Shown one piece after another: positions 23,031 to 34,494 of a stretch of 52,523 bases of DNA. Source of the stretch: Vitrella brassicaformis (taxonomy: Eukaryota > Sar > Vitrellaceae); NCBI GenBank assembly GCA_001179505.1, contig CDMY01000469.1, forward strand, positions 1 to 52,523. The letters run 5' to 3'. Numbering within the stretch: the first letter of the stretch is position 1; the number at the start of each line of letters is the position of its first letter. A program made the position numbers and the translations under genes. The notes below the pieces were generated by a model, which ran no database searches, was not told where the DNA came from, and worked only from the letters and a program-made list of their open reading frames with translations.

Positions 23031-24449
23031 CTGTGTGTGTGTGTGTGTCTGTGTGCAGGGAATGTTGGCCCCGGGGGCTACGAAGTCAAGAGCACTGTGG
23101 GCGACAACATCCAGTGGAGGTGTGACACACACAGCACACATCCATCCATCCATCAGTCCATCCATCCATGTGTCTGTCTTCATCTGTGTCAGCCTGCGCG
23201 GCCGTCCGAAGGATGACATCTTCATCAGGGGAGGCGGCAAACACACACCAGGGCCAGGCAACTACCGAGTGAGCGGCAGAGCACGAATGCCACATGTACA
23301 CATGCATCAACCGGTGTGTTGTGCGTGTGTGGTCAGCTGGAGCGCTCTGACGGTTTTGTGTCTGGGTGCGCGCGAACTTCGCCGAGATGGGGGTTCGGCT
23401 CGTCTGCCAGGAAAGGTACGCACACCAGTCACTACACACGGCGCGACGTTCCTCTCTATCTCTCTGTGTCTGTGTCTGTGTGTGTGTGTGTGTGTGTGCA
23501 GGATTGACGGCGTCATCCGACCCCTCTCCCTGCGAGTATCAGATCAATGACGGATACAGCTCACTCATCCGGAAACAGCCCATGTTCGGGTATGCACTCA
23601 AATGTGTGTTTGTGTATGTCTGTGCACACATGCATTTCTTCATCTGCGTCCATCTGGTGTGTGGGTGTGTATGTGTGCAGCTTTGGGTCGTCATCTCGGC
23701 CGCCAATCAACAGTCCTGGTACACAGCCACCTGTGCATCTTGCCAACTACAGACACACGCACACCCACCGCCTATCCCTTGGATGCGCACGCAGGCATTG
23801 CCCCCGGCCCTGGCAACTACCAAGTGGCTTCGCTCGTCGGGAGAGCACCCATGTAAGGCCACCAAGACACAGCCACATACACACATCGGTGCATCCGCAC
23901 ACACATGTACCCACTCATGCAGGTACTCGATGACCCCCCGCCGCGAAGCCATCCAAGAGCTAGTCAAACGGAGATACAACACACCTGGTCGGCATCCACA
24001 CACGCAGCGACACACAGACTCAAGGAGCCTCACCTCTGTGTGTGTCGTGTCGCAGCTCCCGGCACGTATCGCGGCCCCGATCAGCTTCACGGTCCGCGCT
24101 GGGGGTTCGGCTCGTCAATGAGAAGCGACATGGCCAGGGGCAAGGAGGGCGGCGCGGGGCCAGGTGAGACAGACAAGACGAACTGAAATGGTCGATGGGA
24201 GATGGACTCATATTGTGTGTCTGCGTGCAGGTGCGTATGCCGTGGCGTCTCTGGTGGGCGAGGGGCCGAAGATCTCACTCAGTGGACGGCCGAAGGACCT
24301 CAAACCATTGTAAAGCGACTGACACGCATATGCACAGCGCGGATGCATGTGTGTGTGTGTGTGCATCCATTGAGTCTCTCTCTGTGTGTGTGTGCAGCGA
24401 AGTTCCTGGCCCGGGTCACTACATGGCGGATGCAACCGAGTTCGATTGA
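21658..24449 (+). CDS. STPGR/SHIPPO-repeat protein (CIMAP/ODF3-like cytoskeletal protein)
   Basis: About 19 small exons join in frame. The start MPSINEIY (21658-21680) splices to GGRQRLKVLSNVRANPKWTI (21762-21824). PG-rich repeats follow at regular spacing: VPGPGTYGRP, QGPGPGAYQYAAEAG, EGPGPGTYRVTLP, SPGPGAYSVPSPVGEGPKYS, TPGPGNYR, APGPGNYQVASLVGRAPM, APGTYRGPDQ, AGPGAYAVASLVGEGPKISL and a final VPGPGHYMADATEFD-stop. Between them are GFGS-type motifs (PRWGFGSSARK, PRWGFGSSMRS). STPGR proteins sit on ciliary doublets or cortical microtubules, so a role in a flagellum or alveolate pellicle is likely. The first and last repeats share the block GRPRDLSP/GRPKDLKP. Introns show the CA-then-TG design. 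An ATG at 21338 upstream was not used because its splice phase does not fit. Confidence 0.88.
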
Positions 24450-24890
24450 CGAGAGCGACTGACTAACGTGTCTGGGTGTTCCATTCCATTCCTTTTCTTT
24501 GCTAGCTGGCTGGCGTTGTTGCTCTGCTCGTGTACATAACATAACATAACATATAACATAGACATACATACATACGTACGTACATATATACATATAATAC
24601 CTAATATGGATAGACCAGAACATACGCGTGTGTATGTATGGAGTATCTCTTGTGTTGTCTTCGTCTGGTCTGCCTCTGAGTGGTCTGCGAATGAAGTGCA
24701 CGAAGGGAAGGAAAAGCGACAGACCGACGGACATATATACATACTTGGACGCTGTAATGGGCTGATGCGCTGTGCCTTTCTAACGGTCACTCAACGGTTA
24801 AGTGCGAGATCAAAAAGCGACGATCAACAGTCTCGCTGGTTGGCTGACTGCTCGCTCATCCCGCCATCTTATTGAGAAGAGTGAGGTGCG
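24450..24890. other. Intergenic with ATAAC and ATAC repeats
   Basis: The gap between the STPGR gene and a MORN locus holds an A/T-rich repeat array at about 24535-24600 (ATAACATAACATAACATATA, then CATACATACGTACGTACATA). No coding frame is supported. Confidence 0.55.
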
Positions 24891-26176
24891 ATGGCTCGTC
24901 GGCCGCCACCGTCGGATGCCCCGTATCAACGCTCGAGTGGGTGACCGTCGAAATGATGCAGAATGTCATCGACGGTAAGGAGACAGGCCTAGGAGAGAGG
25001 GATGCACACCATGACAGACCGATGCCGTATCTGTATGTGTGTATGCAGACCTTCGCCGTTCGATGGACAGAGAGCGGCAACAAAGCGACAAGCGAATCGC
25101 TGAGCTTGAGACCCAAAGGGATGAGTACAAGAGAGAGAGGGACGCCTACAAGCGTGAACGAGACGCCGCCCTGGACAGGCTCAGAGACCTTGAGGAAAAG
25201 GTGGCTGCCGATGACGAGGCCCACAGCCGTGTTGCCCGCTCGATTGTGCACGACGGCGGCCTCTACCACGGCTCTGTCCGCACAAGTGGGCGGCACCGAG
25301 GTGCCCCACGGGACGGGGCTGCTGCGGTCGCTGGACGGCGACAAAAAGCGATATGAGGGCGAGTGGAAGGACGGCAAGTACCACGGCAAAGGCATCGAAT
25401 ACGCTTCATTCGAGACGCGCAACCAGCAAGGCCAACTGGAGACCAAGATGTGTCTCGTGTATGAGGGCGACTTTGCGGACGGCAAGCGAGAGGGACAAAA
25501 GGGCACCGAATACCAAGCCATAAACGGGCAAATGGGGAAGGTCTATGAGGGAGAATGGAGAGACAACAAATGGCATGGACAGGGGAGGGAGCTTCCGCAC
25601 TACGATTCGAGCTCAGGACAGCGACAGCATATTCTCGAGTACACTGGAAGCTGGGTGAACGGCAAGCGGCACGGCGAGGGCGAGGAGCTCACTGACAGCA
25701 AGGTGACCTACAGGGGCGGCTGGGCAAATGGAGAGAAGAAAGGCAACGGGACGGCGGGCGGCATGGAGCTCAGAGACGACAACGGACAGCATTTGGGCAA
25801 CTATCACGGCCCCACCCTCGACGGGCAGCCAAACGGAGACGCGGAACTGCGATATGGCAACCAAGTCGTCTACAAGGGCAACTGGGCGAGCGGCAAGCGG
25901 CACGGCCAGGGGAAGGCATACTACGACTACTGTCCTGTGTTGTGGTTCGATGGCGAATGGCGGGAGGGCCTGGCCAACAACGGCATGCTCTTCCCTGACG
26001 GCGACTGTTGGGGACAGAAGAAGGCTGACGGCAGCCCTGTGTATCCCATCAAACCCATTCGATGGCAGGCGGGACAGCAGATACCCAACACCGATGTGCC
26101 TGGCTGCGGATGGAAGCTGCATCAGTGGCTGCAGAGTCGGGGTGTGTCGGGATATTTCCCTGCTGGTGCACTGTGA
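24891..26176 (+). pseudogene. MORN-repeat gene with two frame disruptions (family copy 4)
   Basis: It is most similar to copy 1. The family ATG at 24891 (MARRPPPSDAPYQRSSG) runs into a TGA because exon 1 is 8 nt longer than in copy 1; a later ATG at 24953 could rescue a start. Donor 24975 and acceptor 25048 rejoin the coiled coil (DLRRSMDRERQQSDKRIAEL). At about 25281-25285 an extra base (CGCACAAGTGGG versus CGCAAAGTGGG) shifts the frame just before VGGTEVPHGTG. From there MORN units (YEGEWKDGKYHGKGIEY) and the tail GTLF-type sequence (here GMLFPDGD), PIRWQAGQQIPNT and GYFPAGAL-stop are intact. Two independent frame problems favour a pseudogene over a sequencing slip. Confidence 0.8.
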
Positions 26177-27438
26177 TAGCGAGTGTGTCTCTCGTGGCTG
26201 TGTGTTTTGTGTGTCTATCTGTCTGTCTCTCGTGGCTGGCTGGCTGTGTGTGTGCGTCTCTCGTGGCTGGCTGGCTGTGTATTGTGTGTTGTGTGTGTGT
26301 CATATGTCTACGGATGTGTGTTTGCATCCGTTGGGGGGAGGGAGAGAGGCAGTGCAGTGTCTGTTTTATTCGATGGTTTGTGGCCTTACAAGACCCGACG
26401 GCTGCGTGCGGTTGTCTGTGTGCTGATGTGTGTCTGAGTCTCTCTTTGCTGTCTGTGCGTGTAAGCGGATAGAAGTAAGTTGATCGGTCAGACAGGTTTT
26501 CGCACCATAGCCATGAGGACTCTCGTGTGGGATGTTTTTGCTGCACTCTTGTTGCGATTCCGATTGATTTATTTGAGACCGAAAGTGCATTGCCATCGTA
26601 TTGATGCAGTGTCCATATTTGGGCGTCCTCACCTTTGACACAGACCCCAAGGCGGACAGACGCGCATCTGTCGAGCACACATGCGCAAGGGGCGAAGACC
26701 AAGACCACACACGCATCGAGACACAGCAGCTCTTTGCTGTCGTTCGTACGGCTGTAGGGTGTGTTGGCTGTTGTCCTTCGTCCTCCCTGTGCGGCTGACT
26801 GGCAGCTGGTGCGAGTGCTCGCTCACACACAGCGGCCATTCAGCGGCAGACAGATCGGACGCAGGACCACAGACACACACACCAATAGAAAATCACCATT
26901 AGAAGGGAACAGAGTACATTGATGGCAATAAAGCCATCAGCACCAGAGAGCACAGCCACACCATCGCTCATCTCGCACCCCCGCCCCCCTCTCCCAGACA
27001 CACAGCAGCAAGCGACAAATAGACGGCCACCATCAGGTGGTAGCGAAAAAATGAACACACAAATCGTGAAGCGTCCGACATCAGCGGGAATAGCAATTAC
27101 GCGGTTCAAGCAGCTGCAGAATTGGCACAAAGTGGCCCTCGGCGGCAGCATGCAGAGAGACAGTAAGACGCCATGCTGAGCCACGACAGCCCTCCGTGGT
27201 TTGTACGGCTCACACAGTGGACGGAGGACAACAGACCAAGCACTCACACACACATCCCAGCAGGCGGAAAAATCATCGCAGCAACACGCCGACAATCTCC
27301 CTCGTCATATCCGCTGCTCACTGCAGCAGATCCGCACAGCAGTCGACACAGTGGATGCACTCTCTCATCCATTGATCTCGATCAATAATCCCATCCATGA
27401 AGCCCCACCGACCCGCATTCCGTTCCGCGCCACGGGGG
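26177..27438. repeat. Duplicated MORN 3' flank, then plain intergenic DNA
   Basis: From 26177 to about 26640 the sequence matches 41006-41410. Shared blocks include TTATTCGATGGTTTGTGGCC, GGTTGTCTGT, GTAAGTTGATCGGTCAGACA, GACTCTCGTGTGGG and TTTGAGACCGAAAGTGCATT. A (GTCTCTCGTGGCTG)n triplication occurs at 26193-26270. The rest (26650-27438) lies at the 3' end of the large minus-strand gene and shows no gene. Confidence 0.75.
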
Positions 27439-30400
27439 CTAAGCTACAGGCTGGCTGTCCATCGCCTCACTGTCCTCACACACCGGCACGCCACCGGGAA
27501 ACGAACCTCTCTCACACGGACTCTCGCCTCTCTCAAACACAATCATGTTGTTCCCACTCACACTCTTCGCCATCGCACTGCCCGGGAACCCCAGCCCCTG
27601 CGCACATGCCATGAGCATGCCCCTATCACAGGACACCCCTTCGCCCATTCCCAGGCCGACCTTCTCAACTGTGGGAAATCGCGTCAAGACCCACCAGGCA
27701 TTGAAAGCAAAGGACGAGAGACACGCGGACAGCGACGGCAGTGCGGGCGGCGGTGGCTGGTTGCCCGCCCCTCCCTCATGACGCACATTGAGATTCACCA
27801 TCGCTTTCCTCACCCTGGCTTTCAGCACTGCCTCAAGCTCATCTGACTCCTCTTCTACCGTCTGCCAGTGAAAAACTGGCACTGAAAAACCATTCTGCGA
27901 CGGTCGAGCGCTCAGAAAGACATCCACGAACACGTCGAGAGGCCCCCCCTTGCCAGCACAGTGCTTCAGCCCCGCCCCCACCAACGGTACAAGTACGTTT
28001 TGCGAAGTGAACGTGACTGGCACAACGTGAATGACACGTGAGAGGTGAGGCAGCCGGCCCATGACCTTGTCTACCCCTCCCTCATACAGCGACACGCCCG
28101 CTGGCCCACTGCTGTGGTCCAGCCAGAGTGTCTTGACAGCACCGAACATCGACGGCACGCTCTCGGTGATCCACTCCGGCAGAGGATGGCGGGCGTCTCG
28201 CTCCGTCATGCCCTCCGGAAACCTCACGATTAGGTCAGCCGCTTGCTTGAAGGAGAGGCCATAGAGCTCGCTCGCGCCCGTCGCATGACTGTCGAGGAGG
28301 TAGGGGAGGAGAGCGACTCGTGCCGCGCTCGCCGCCAGGAACTGCAGGGTCGGTCGAGTGCCGGCCAGCTCCTGTGACCTGCCGATCAGCGGCAATTGGA
28401 TGTTGAGGGGGGCGCGGCACTCGCGGGTTGCTCGCCTGACGAGGCGAAGGCGTCCATTGTCCATCTCTCCAATGTGGTACAGCTCCTTGGCGCCCTTTGC
28501 CAGCCACGAGCTTCGGAATTCGTGCCACATCTACGGACAAGAATGCACGGCCACGTCGAAATACATACCATTGCTGCGTCGCCATATGGAGGTGTCCCAC
28601 CTGTATGCCACCGGCTTGGGAGAGTATCGGTAGTGTCACAACCTCCAGGCACTCGAGGCCGCTGAGGGAGGAGACTACTCTATCGAAGCTGATGGCACCG
28701 GTGAGCGATTTGATGGTCCCGTGAGAGGGGGTGCCCTGAAGAGATTGGACGACTGCCCCGAGGGGCTTGTACACGGGAAGATGTCCACCAGCTGACACCT
28801 GCGAGGAAGTGGTAACAAAACGACACACGCTATCCACCCCCTCATGGCCGCATTACCCCACCTGGTCGAGGAGATGGAGCGACCGCAGGCCGCCAGTCAC
28901 CCCCTTGAGCATCGTCAGCCCCCCGTGTGCAGGCCACTCGACGCTCAAGTGGGTCAGGGCGGGCATCTCATACACCTGCCCAAAACAATGGTGCGGCTGC
29001 ATCAGCTCCACCCACTCACGCATCAGGACGGCCTTGACGAGCCGCGGGAAGCTCACAGTATTGCCGCCGGTGATCACTCTGCGATGTGTTCTGCGGTCGG
29101 CGGCCGTGTCGACGGTGATCTCAGTGACGGCGGGAGCGGCGGCCTCGAGCAGGGCGACACTGTTGACGCGCGGGCCGGCCTCGATTAAGACCCGGACGTT
29201 ACTGGCGCGGGAAAGCACCTCTGAAGGATCCATGATGACACACAGACAAGTGACCGGTAGTGAGTCGGCTACTGCTCTGTGTTGCGCTGTATTTACCCTT
29301 CCACTTTTTGTGTATGGGCGGGGGGCCGCGCCAGGGATGCGTTGTGACGTCGATCAGCTGGTGTTTGGGGTTTGCGATCAGCAGAATGGGATGCATCTTG
29401 GGGTTGCCGACGATGGACGCGATCGCCGTGCTGACACCCGAGAGGGACTTGACACACTCGACAAAGCCCAGATAACCACCTGCAGACCAAACCAGACATT
29501 GACTGAGCCGATCTGGACATGTGTGGTCGATATCAGCGTACCGATGCCGGTCCGATCGGTGTCGCTCAGCCACAGCACCTCGGGAATGCCCTCCAAACAG
29601 GGCTCATGCTGTACACACAAGCCAGCCTCGTAAGCAGAATCTATCGCTTGCGTGTGCCGCCCTGTGTCCGACTCACCGGTGTCTCCAGCAGTCCTTGTAT
29701 CACGCGGAGTTTCTTTGCTGAGGGGGCGGTGAGTGCTTTGACGGCTGGGGTGATGGCCTGGATGGTGTGCTTGGCTTGGTTGTCGACTAGGCTCTCCTAC
29801 ACACGCAGATTCTGCTCAACCGCCTGACAAACAGACAGACAGACAGACAGAGATGAGTGTGTGTGTGTGTTCATCGATGTGCTGCTTGTCACACATACCT
29901 GTGGTTTGTTTGGTGTGTTGAGAAGGTTGACTGCCTGTTGCCTCTGTTTGTCCACCAGCTGCAGCTGACTCCTGAGCACTCGGCTGAGGTCATCCAGCCC
30001 TCGCAAGTGCTTGGCGAACTGAACAAGAAGGCACACACATACACATATCAGGAACAGGGCCAGCCATCCCTGTCTGTCACCTGTGTGTGTGTCTCGCTCA
30101 CCAGCCTCTGCTGCACTTGTGGCGATTGCGGCCCTTGTAGTGAGGGGAGGCCCCCTCTTTGCTGCAGGCACACTGCGGCAGTCGGCGGATGGCTCCAGGC
30201 GACCAGTGGATGTAGCCCGGTGGCGCCCTGGGGGCTGGGTGGGGGTGGGGGGAATGGGTAGGCCAGCTGAGGGGGCGGCTGTTGGTCAGGGTGACCACTG
30301 CTTGATGAGCCGACATGCCTGACGCACACAACAAACACATCAAGAAAGAGTGAGTGCCCTTCAGAGACGCTCACAAAAGGTGAATGGATGGACGGCTTAC

Positions 30401-31058
30401 GGCGCTGTGTTGTGTTGTGCCATGCAGTAAGGCGTGATCAGCTTGTCAATCACACGCTGCCAGCAATCTGCAGTGCAGCGATGAATGACAAACACGATCA
30501 CATGACACACCGCTGCCAGTGCTCTTGATGCTCACCTGTCGATGTGTGGTAGTGCTGTGTGATGAAGTCATCCTCCGCCCTCCCATGTGTGCCGCAGACA
30601 CGACACAGTGTTCGCCTTTCGCCACTGCAGACACACATACAACACCATAACGTACACCATCTGTGAGAGAAATGAGGGATCTCTGCCGACCTGTTGTCGA
30701 AATGGAATCTCCGGTCACCGACAAACAGGCTGCCCGGCTCTCTCACCACCTCCTCGGTCACGTCGGTGTGCGGAAAGGCCCAGACGACCTCAAATACGGC
30801 ATCCACGAGCAGGCACTCACTGCCAGTGCATTGGACGATAGGCGGCGTGAGAGGCCGCTTGTTCGACCGATACGATGGCGCATTTGCCTCGGGGCTGCCG
30901 TAGAGATGGGCACTCGGGGATGCAGCGTCGCCGATGTGCAGGGGGAGGGCGGGAGGGGGCGAGGTGGCGGTGTTGTGCAGTTCTCCATCGTTGTCGGGGA
31001 GATCTCCATCGGCACCATCGACACGTCGCTTCTTTCTCCTGTTTGGCTCCTCCGCCAT
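27439..31058 (-). CDS. Large multi-exon protein of unknown function, probably nuclear
   Basis: About ten exons join in frame from the ATG at 31058 to the stop at 27439. The N-terminus MAEEPNRRKKRRVDGADGD carries a strong nuclear-localisation motif. Next is a possible zinc-binding block: IVQCTGSECLLVDAVFEVVW, then TLCRVCGTHGRAEDDFITQH and HYHTSTDCWQRVIDKLITPY. A Pro-rich linker (YPFPPPPPSPQG) and a helical region (HLRGLDDLSRVLRSQLQLVD) follow. The last ~600 residues contain leucine-rich stretches (VNSVALLEAAAPAVTEITVD, LTHLSVEWPAHGG, LRSLHLLDQ, LSGLECLEVVTLPILSQ), loosely like a degenerate LRR protein. I do not recognise the family. The junction near 28560 works with donor GTATTTC, since the neighbouring GTATGT donor would create a stop. 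No lesion was seen. Confidence 0.68.
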
Positions 31059-31339
31059 CGCCGAAAGCCGTCTTGCCCACCTTCGACGATGGATCTCTGC
31101 TTTGCAAGCTTAGCTCGCAGATGGAGGAGAGAAGGAAAGGAGGCAAGGAGGACGTAGAACCCGTCCAAGAGGTATGCCGGGAGGTGTGCATGTTGAAATC
31201 GATAGATGCGTCGTATGTGTTGATTGGGTCAGTCATTCTTGCCTGTCTGCCTGTCTGCCCTGTCAGACCCCGCTGTGCCCTATTGATTCCAAGCACTGAT
31301 CTCTGCTGACTGAGCCAACCGTTCCTCATCAACGCCGCC

Positions 31340-32292
31340 ATGTCTGACGCCGCGTCAAGCCACACCATCTCCTCTGAGATGCTGCAAAAATCATGGACGG
31401 TGCGCTCACATCGACAGAGGGGCGCGGGTGTCTGTCCATCTGCGATGTCATCATGTGCACTCAGAATTGCGTCGTGCGACGGACCGAGAGCGGCAGCAGT
31501 ATAAAATGCGAATCGAGGAGCTCACTGCTCAGAGAGATGAGTGGAAGCAGCGCTGCCAGCAGGTACACAAACATAGGCAAGAGACGAACACACAACTGTT
31601 TAAGTCCCGTGCGTGTGTAGGCCGAGGCGAAGCTGAAGGCCTTCGAGCAGGAGCCGACATTGGCGAGTCTCCATTGGGAGGGGGGCGTGTACCACGGCAA
31701 TGTCCGCAATAAGATGCCCCACGGCGAGGGCATTCTGCGCACACTCGACGGCCAGAACTCATTCTACGAGGGCCAATGGGCGGACGGCAAACGACACGGC
31801 AAAGGCAAGCAATACGCCCCATGCCAGGTGTCCAACCAGCAACGCCAAATGGAGACCAAAATCTGTCTCGTGTATGAGGGCGATTGGCAAGACGGCCAGC
31901 GACATGGCAAAGGCACTGAATACGCCCCGTGCCAGGTGTACGACCAGCAAGGCCAACTGGAGACCAAGATGTTTCTCGTGTACGAGGGCGAGTGGAAAGA
32001 CGGCAAGCGAGAGGGACAGGGGAAGGCCTACTAATGGAGTGCTGCGGCTGTGTTGTGTTTTGAGGGCGACTGGTGGGAGGGCCTGGCCCACAGCGGCACC
32101 CTCTTCCCTGACGGCGACTGGGTCGGACAGAAGAAGGCTGACGGCAGCCCACGGTGGCCCATCAAGCCCATCCAATGGCAGGCCGGACAGAAGATACCCA
32201 ACACCAACCTGCGTGCCGGATGGGGCAAATTGCATCAGTACCTGCAGTCTCGGGGTCTGACTGCGTATTTCCCTAATTGTGCACTGAGATAG
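31340..32292 (+). pseudogene. MORN-repeat gene with exon-1 frameshift and internal stop (family copy 5)
   Basis: The family start MSDAASSHTISSEMLQ (31340) loses one base at CAAAAATCATGGACG, so the normal frame breaks before the donor GTGCGC. An ATG at 31393 could give MD joined to ELRRATDRERQQYKMRIEEL. The second intron (GTACAC...GTGTAG) joins QQ to AEAKLKAFEQEPTLAS. MORN units follow (YEGQWADGKRHGKGKQY, YEGDWQDGQRHGKGTEY, YEGEWKDGKREGQGKAY), and then TAA at 32032-32034, where copy 7 reads YEWHGPVLWFDG. The same frame continues after the stop with LCFEGDWWEGLAHSGTLFPD, PIQWQAGQKIPNT and AYFPNCALR-stop. The stop removes the family tail, so this is a pseudogene or encodes a truncated protein. 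Confidence 0.8.
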
Positions 32293-32797
32293 CGAGTGTG
32301 ACACTCTGTCTGGTAATATCTCTGTTTGCATCGAGGGAGAGAGAGGGAGCAGCTGTCGTCTGTGTTGAGTGTCTTGTGTTTCCATGACGCGTTGCTCAGT
32401 CGGTGTGAAGATAAGCGGTTGTGACTGAAGACCTTATCAGTTGGTGTGATTGTTCGCTTCACTCGAGTCATTGACAGTACTAGTAGTCACGCCATCCTCT
32501 CACCAGACAGCATGTGTTCCACCCACCCATGGCACAGAGAGACGCACAATCAAACTCATGCACCACTGTGTGTATTACGCACTGAGGCCATCTAGAGGCC
32601 ATCTATCAGGCTTTTGTGCACAAAGGCAGGCAGCAGCTGAGACGGTCCGATCCACATCAGCCTCTCAGCTGGCTGCACCAACTGCTCGACAAGAGAGAGA
32701 GAAAAAACCACTGCAATGATCTTCTGCGTCGCTCCATGTATGTGTCGGATTATGCAAAAGCTCATGTGTGCTCGGCCACTCACTGCCAACCATCTGT
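32293..32797. other. Intergenic, no gene seen
   Basis: This is convergent space between the MORN copy 5 and the F-box-like gene. It has no recognisable coding frame, RNA or element. A direct repeat AGGCCATCTA occurs at 32586-32605. Confidence 0.5.
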
Positions 32798-33199
32798 CTA
32801 TCGGTCAAACATCAGGGCTGCGACGACGCGCCCCAGCGCCGCACGGGCCAGCCGGGTTGTCACCGGGAAACGCTCTCTGAAAGGGTCACTCGACGAGGCA
32901 GTGGCCGGCCGCTCAGTTGTGAACACCTGAACCTTCACTGCACAAACACGACAACAAAGTGCGACAGAAATCTGTGTGTGTGCGTTCCCTTCGTGCCGAC
33001 CGTCGTTGGCGTCGCCAATGTGGCAATCCCAGATGGACACCCAGGCAACGAACTCGTGGCTCGTATCGGTCAGCACAACGCGCCGGGCCTTGCCATATCG
33101 CGGCCAGAAGTACGACACGCTCGTGCTGCACCCCTCGACCAGTGAGTGGGGGGACTGCGTGAGCAGCGTGTGCAGCCGATGGTCGTCCACATGCCTGAC

Positions 33200-33234
<35 letters not shown>

Positions 33235-34166
33235 GACGACGGAGACGACGGACACTCACACAGGCGGTGTGTGCAAAAGAAGACGCCCTCATGCCCGACC
33301 TGTTGATGTTTCTGCTGGACGAGTTGCTCTGGCGAGCGCGGGTGCGCGCGAAGGGCGCCATGATGACGCTCTTGATGAACGACGACGCCGACGAGTACGT
33401 CGAGGCGCCGACCGAGGTCCAGTAGCCACGATCGGGCGAATAGCCGATCTCACTGCGGACCGGAGGGTCGTGCTCCTGGCGGTGCTGCTGGTAGAGGTGG
33501 TCGGGAGGGATGGGCGGGCCGATGGTGAGCTGGAAGTCCCGCTGGTTCTTGATCATGCGCATCCTCTCGCCGGCCTGGAACACCTCGAACGTCACGCCGC
33601 CGCCGAAGTGGATGTGGGGACCGACCATCCGCAGCTGGGCCAACACACGGGGGTCCGCAAGATACGCCTGACACACACACACACACACACAAAGGACATC
33701 GTGAGATGTGCCCGTTCCATGCCTTTCTGCCATGAGTCTCTCTCTCTCAGCCGCTTACCGTCTTGTTGTCATAATGGTGAAGGTCACTCCCGTCGAGCCT
33801 CACCGGCAGGTGGCAGTAGCCGCACGACGCCGCCAACTCGATCGCCTCACTCATCTCGCCCCAGCCCCCCTCCTCAAGCACAAACATGGCCACCAGCAGC
33901 TCGGCCTCGCCCATATGCTGAGCATCAAACACCAGCAGCGGCACCGCCTGTCCGTTGCGCACCCGTCGCAGGCCCCTCTGCCTGCCGAGGGAGTGGCTGA
34001 GTCGCTGCCGGAGCTGAGACGCGCCGAAGACGTCCCGGAGAGAGGTGCATGTTGCTCTCAGATGGACGACGTCGATGACGCTGAGGAGGAAGAAGCTGCG
34101 GCGGCCGACGAAGATGTAGCACATGGGGTGCTGCTGATGCTCCTGCATGTCCTCCTCGTCCATCAT
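32798..34166 (-). CDS. F-box-like protein of unknown function
   Basis: Exon 1 starts at 34166 (MMDEEDMQEHQQHP) and ends at 33759. It contains FVGRRSFFLLSVIDVVHLRA and TCTSLRDVFG, whose hydrophobic/Cys pattern resembles an F-box, and then FDAQHMGEAELLVAMFVLEE. Exon 2 starts at 33667 (AYLADPRVLAQLRMVGPHIH, VFQAGERMRMIKNQRDFQL, YWTSVGASTYSSASSFIKSV). A third exon after the TG-rich intron near 33200 may give HVDDHRLHTLLTQSPHSLVE and FWPRYGKARRVVLTDTSHE, ending at 32798. Its phase does not agree well with the visible donors, so the 3' end is uncertain, and 32913 is an alternative stop. If it is an F-box protein it would recruit substrates to an SCF ubiquitin ligase. That is inference. Confidence 0.55.
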
Positions 34167-34494
34167 GACAGACGACAAGGCAACCTCCGGGACGGACAAA
34201 CCAAAAACTCAAATAGAGCGCACCCGACGGCGTCGCCAAGCCGACGGCTCAATGCCTGCCTGCGATGGCAAAGCTGAAACACGTGAACTCAAAAAGCGCG
34301 CATGCTAAGCGCGCAGATTCCGCCGGCGCAGAGGAAGGAGTGGACTCAAAGGAGTGGCTCAAGACACCCAAGAGGTATGCCGGGAGATGTACACAACGAA
34401 ATGGATACAATGATCATGATGGATTTGTCTGTCTGTGTGTGAGTGATTTTTCCATCCCTGCGCGTCGCTCTCTGTCTGTCTGCTCTCCGCTGAG
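34167..34494. promoter_or_regulatory. Divergent promoter region (inferred)
   Basis: This 330-bp gap separates the 5' ends of the F-box-like gene (minus) and MORN copy 6 (plus). No named motif could be assigned. The sequence AGAGGTATGCCGGGAG at about 34371 also occurs upstream of MORN copy 5 (about 31169), so it may be a shared 5' element of the family. Confidence 0.4.

Noticed and set aside
22690-23550. Long plus-strand frame with VCVCVCV runs inside the STPGR gene
   Set aside because: It reads through introns. The Val-Cys runs are translated (TG)n tracts. The spliced frame explains the PG-rich repeats instead.
24535-24600. ATAAC/ATAC array as a CRISPR-like or centromere-like array
   Set aside because: The units are 4-5 bp with no spacers. 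It is a plain microsatellite.
26919-27179. 86-codon frame MAIKPSAPESTATP
   Set aside because: It lies in the 3' flank of the large minus-strand gene, has no splice support or homology that I recognise, and is Pro/Ser/Thr-rich low complexity.
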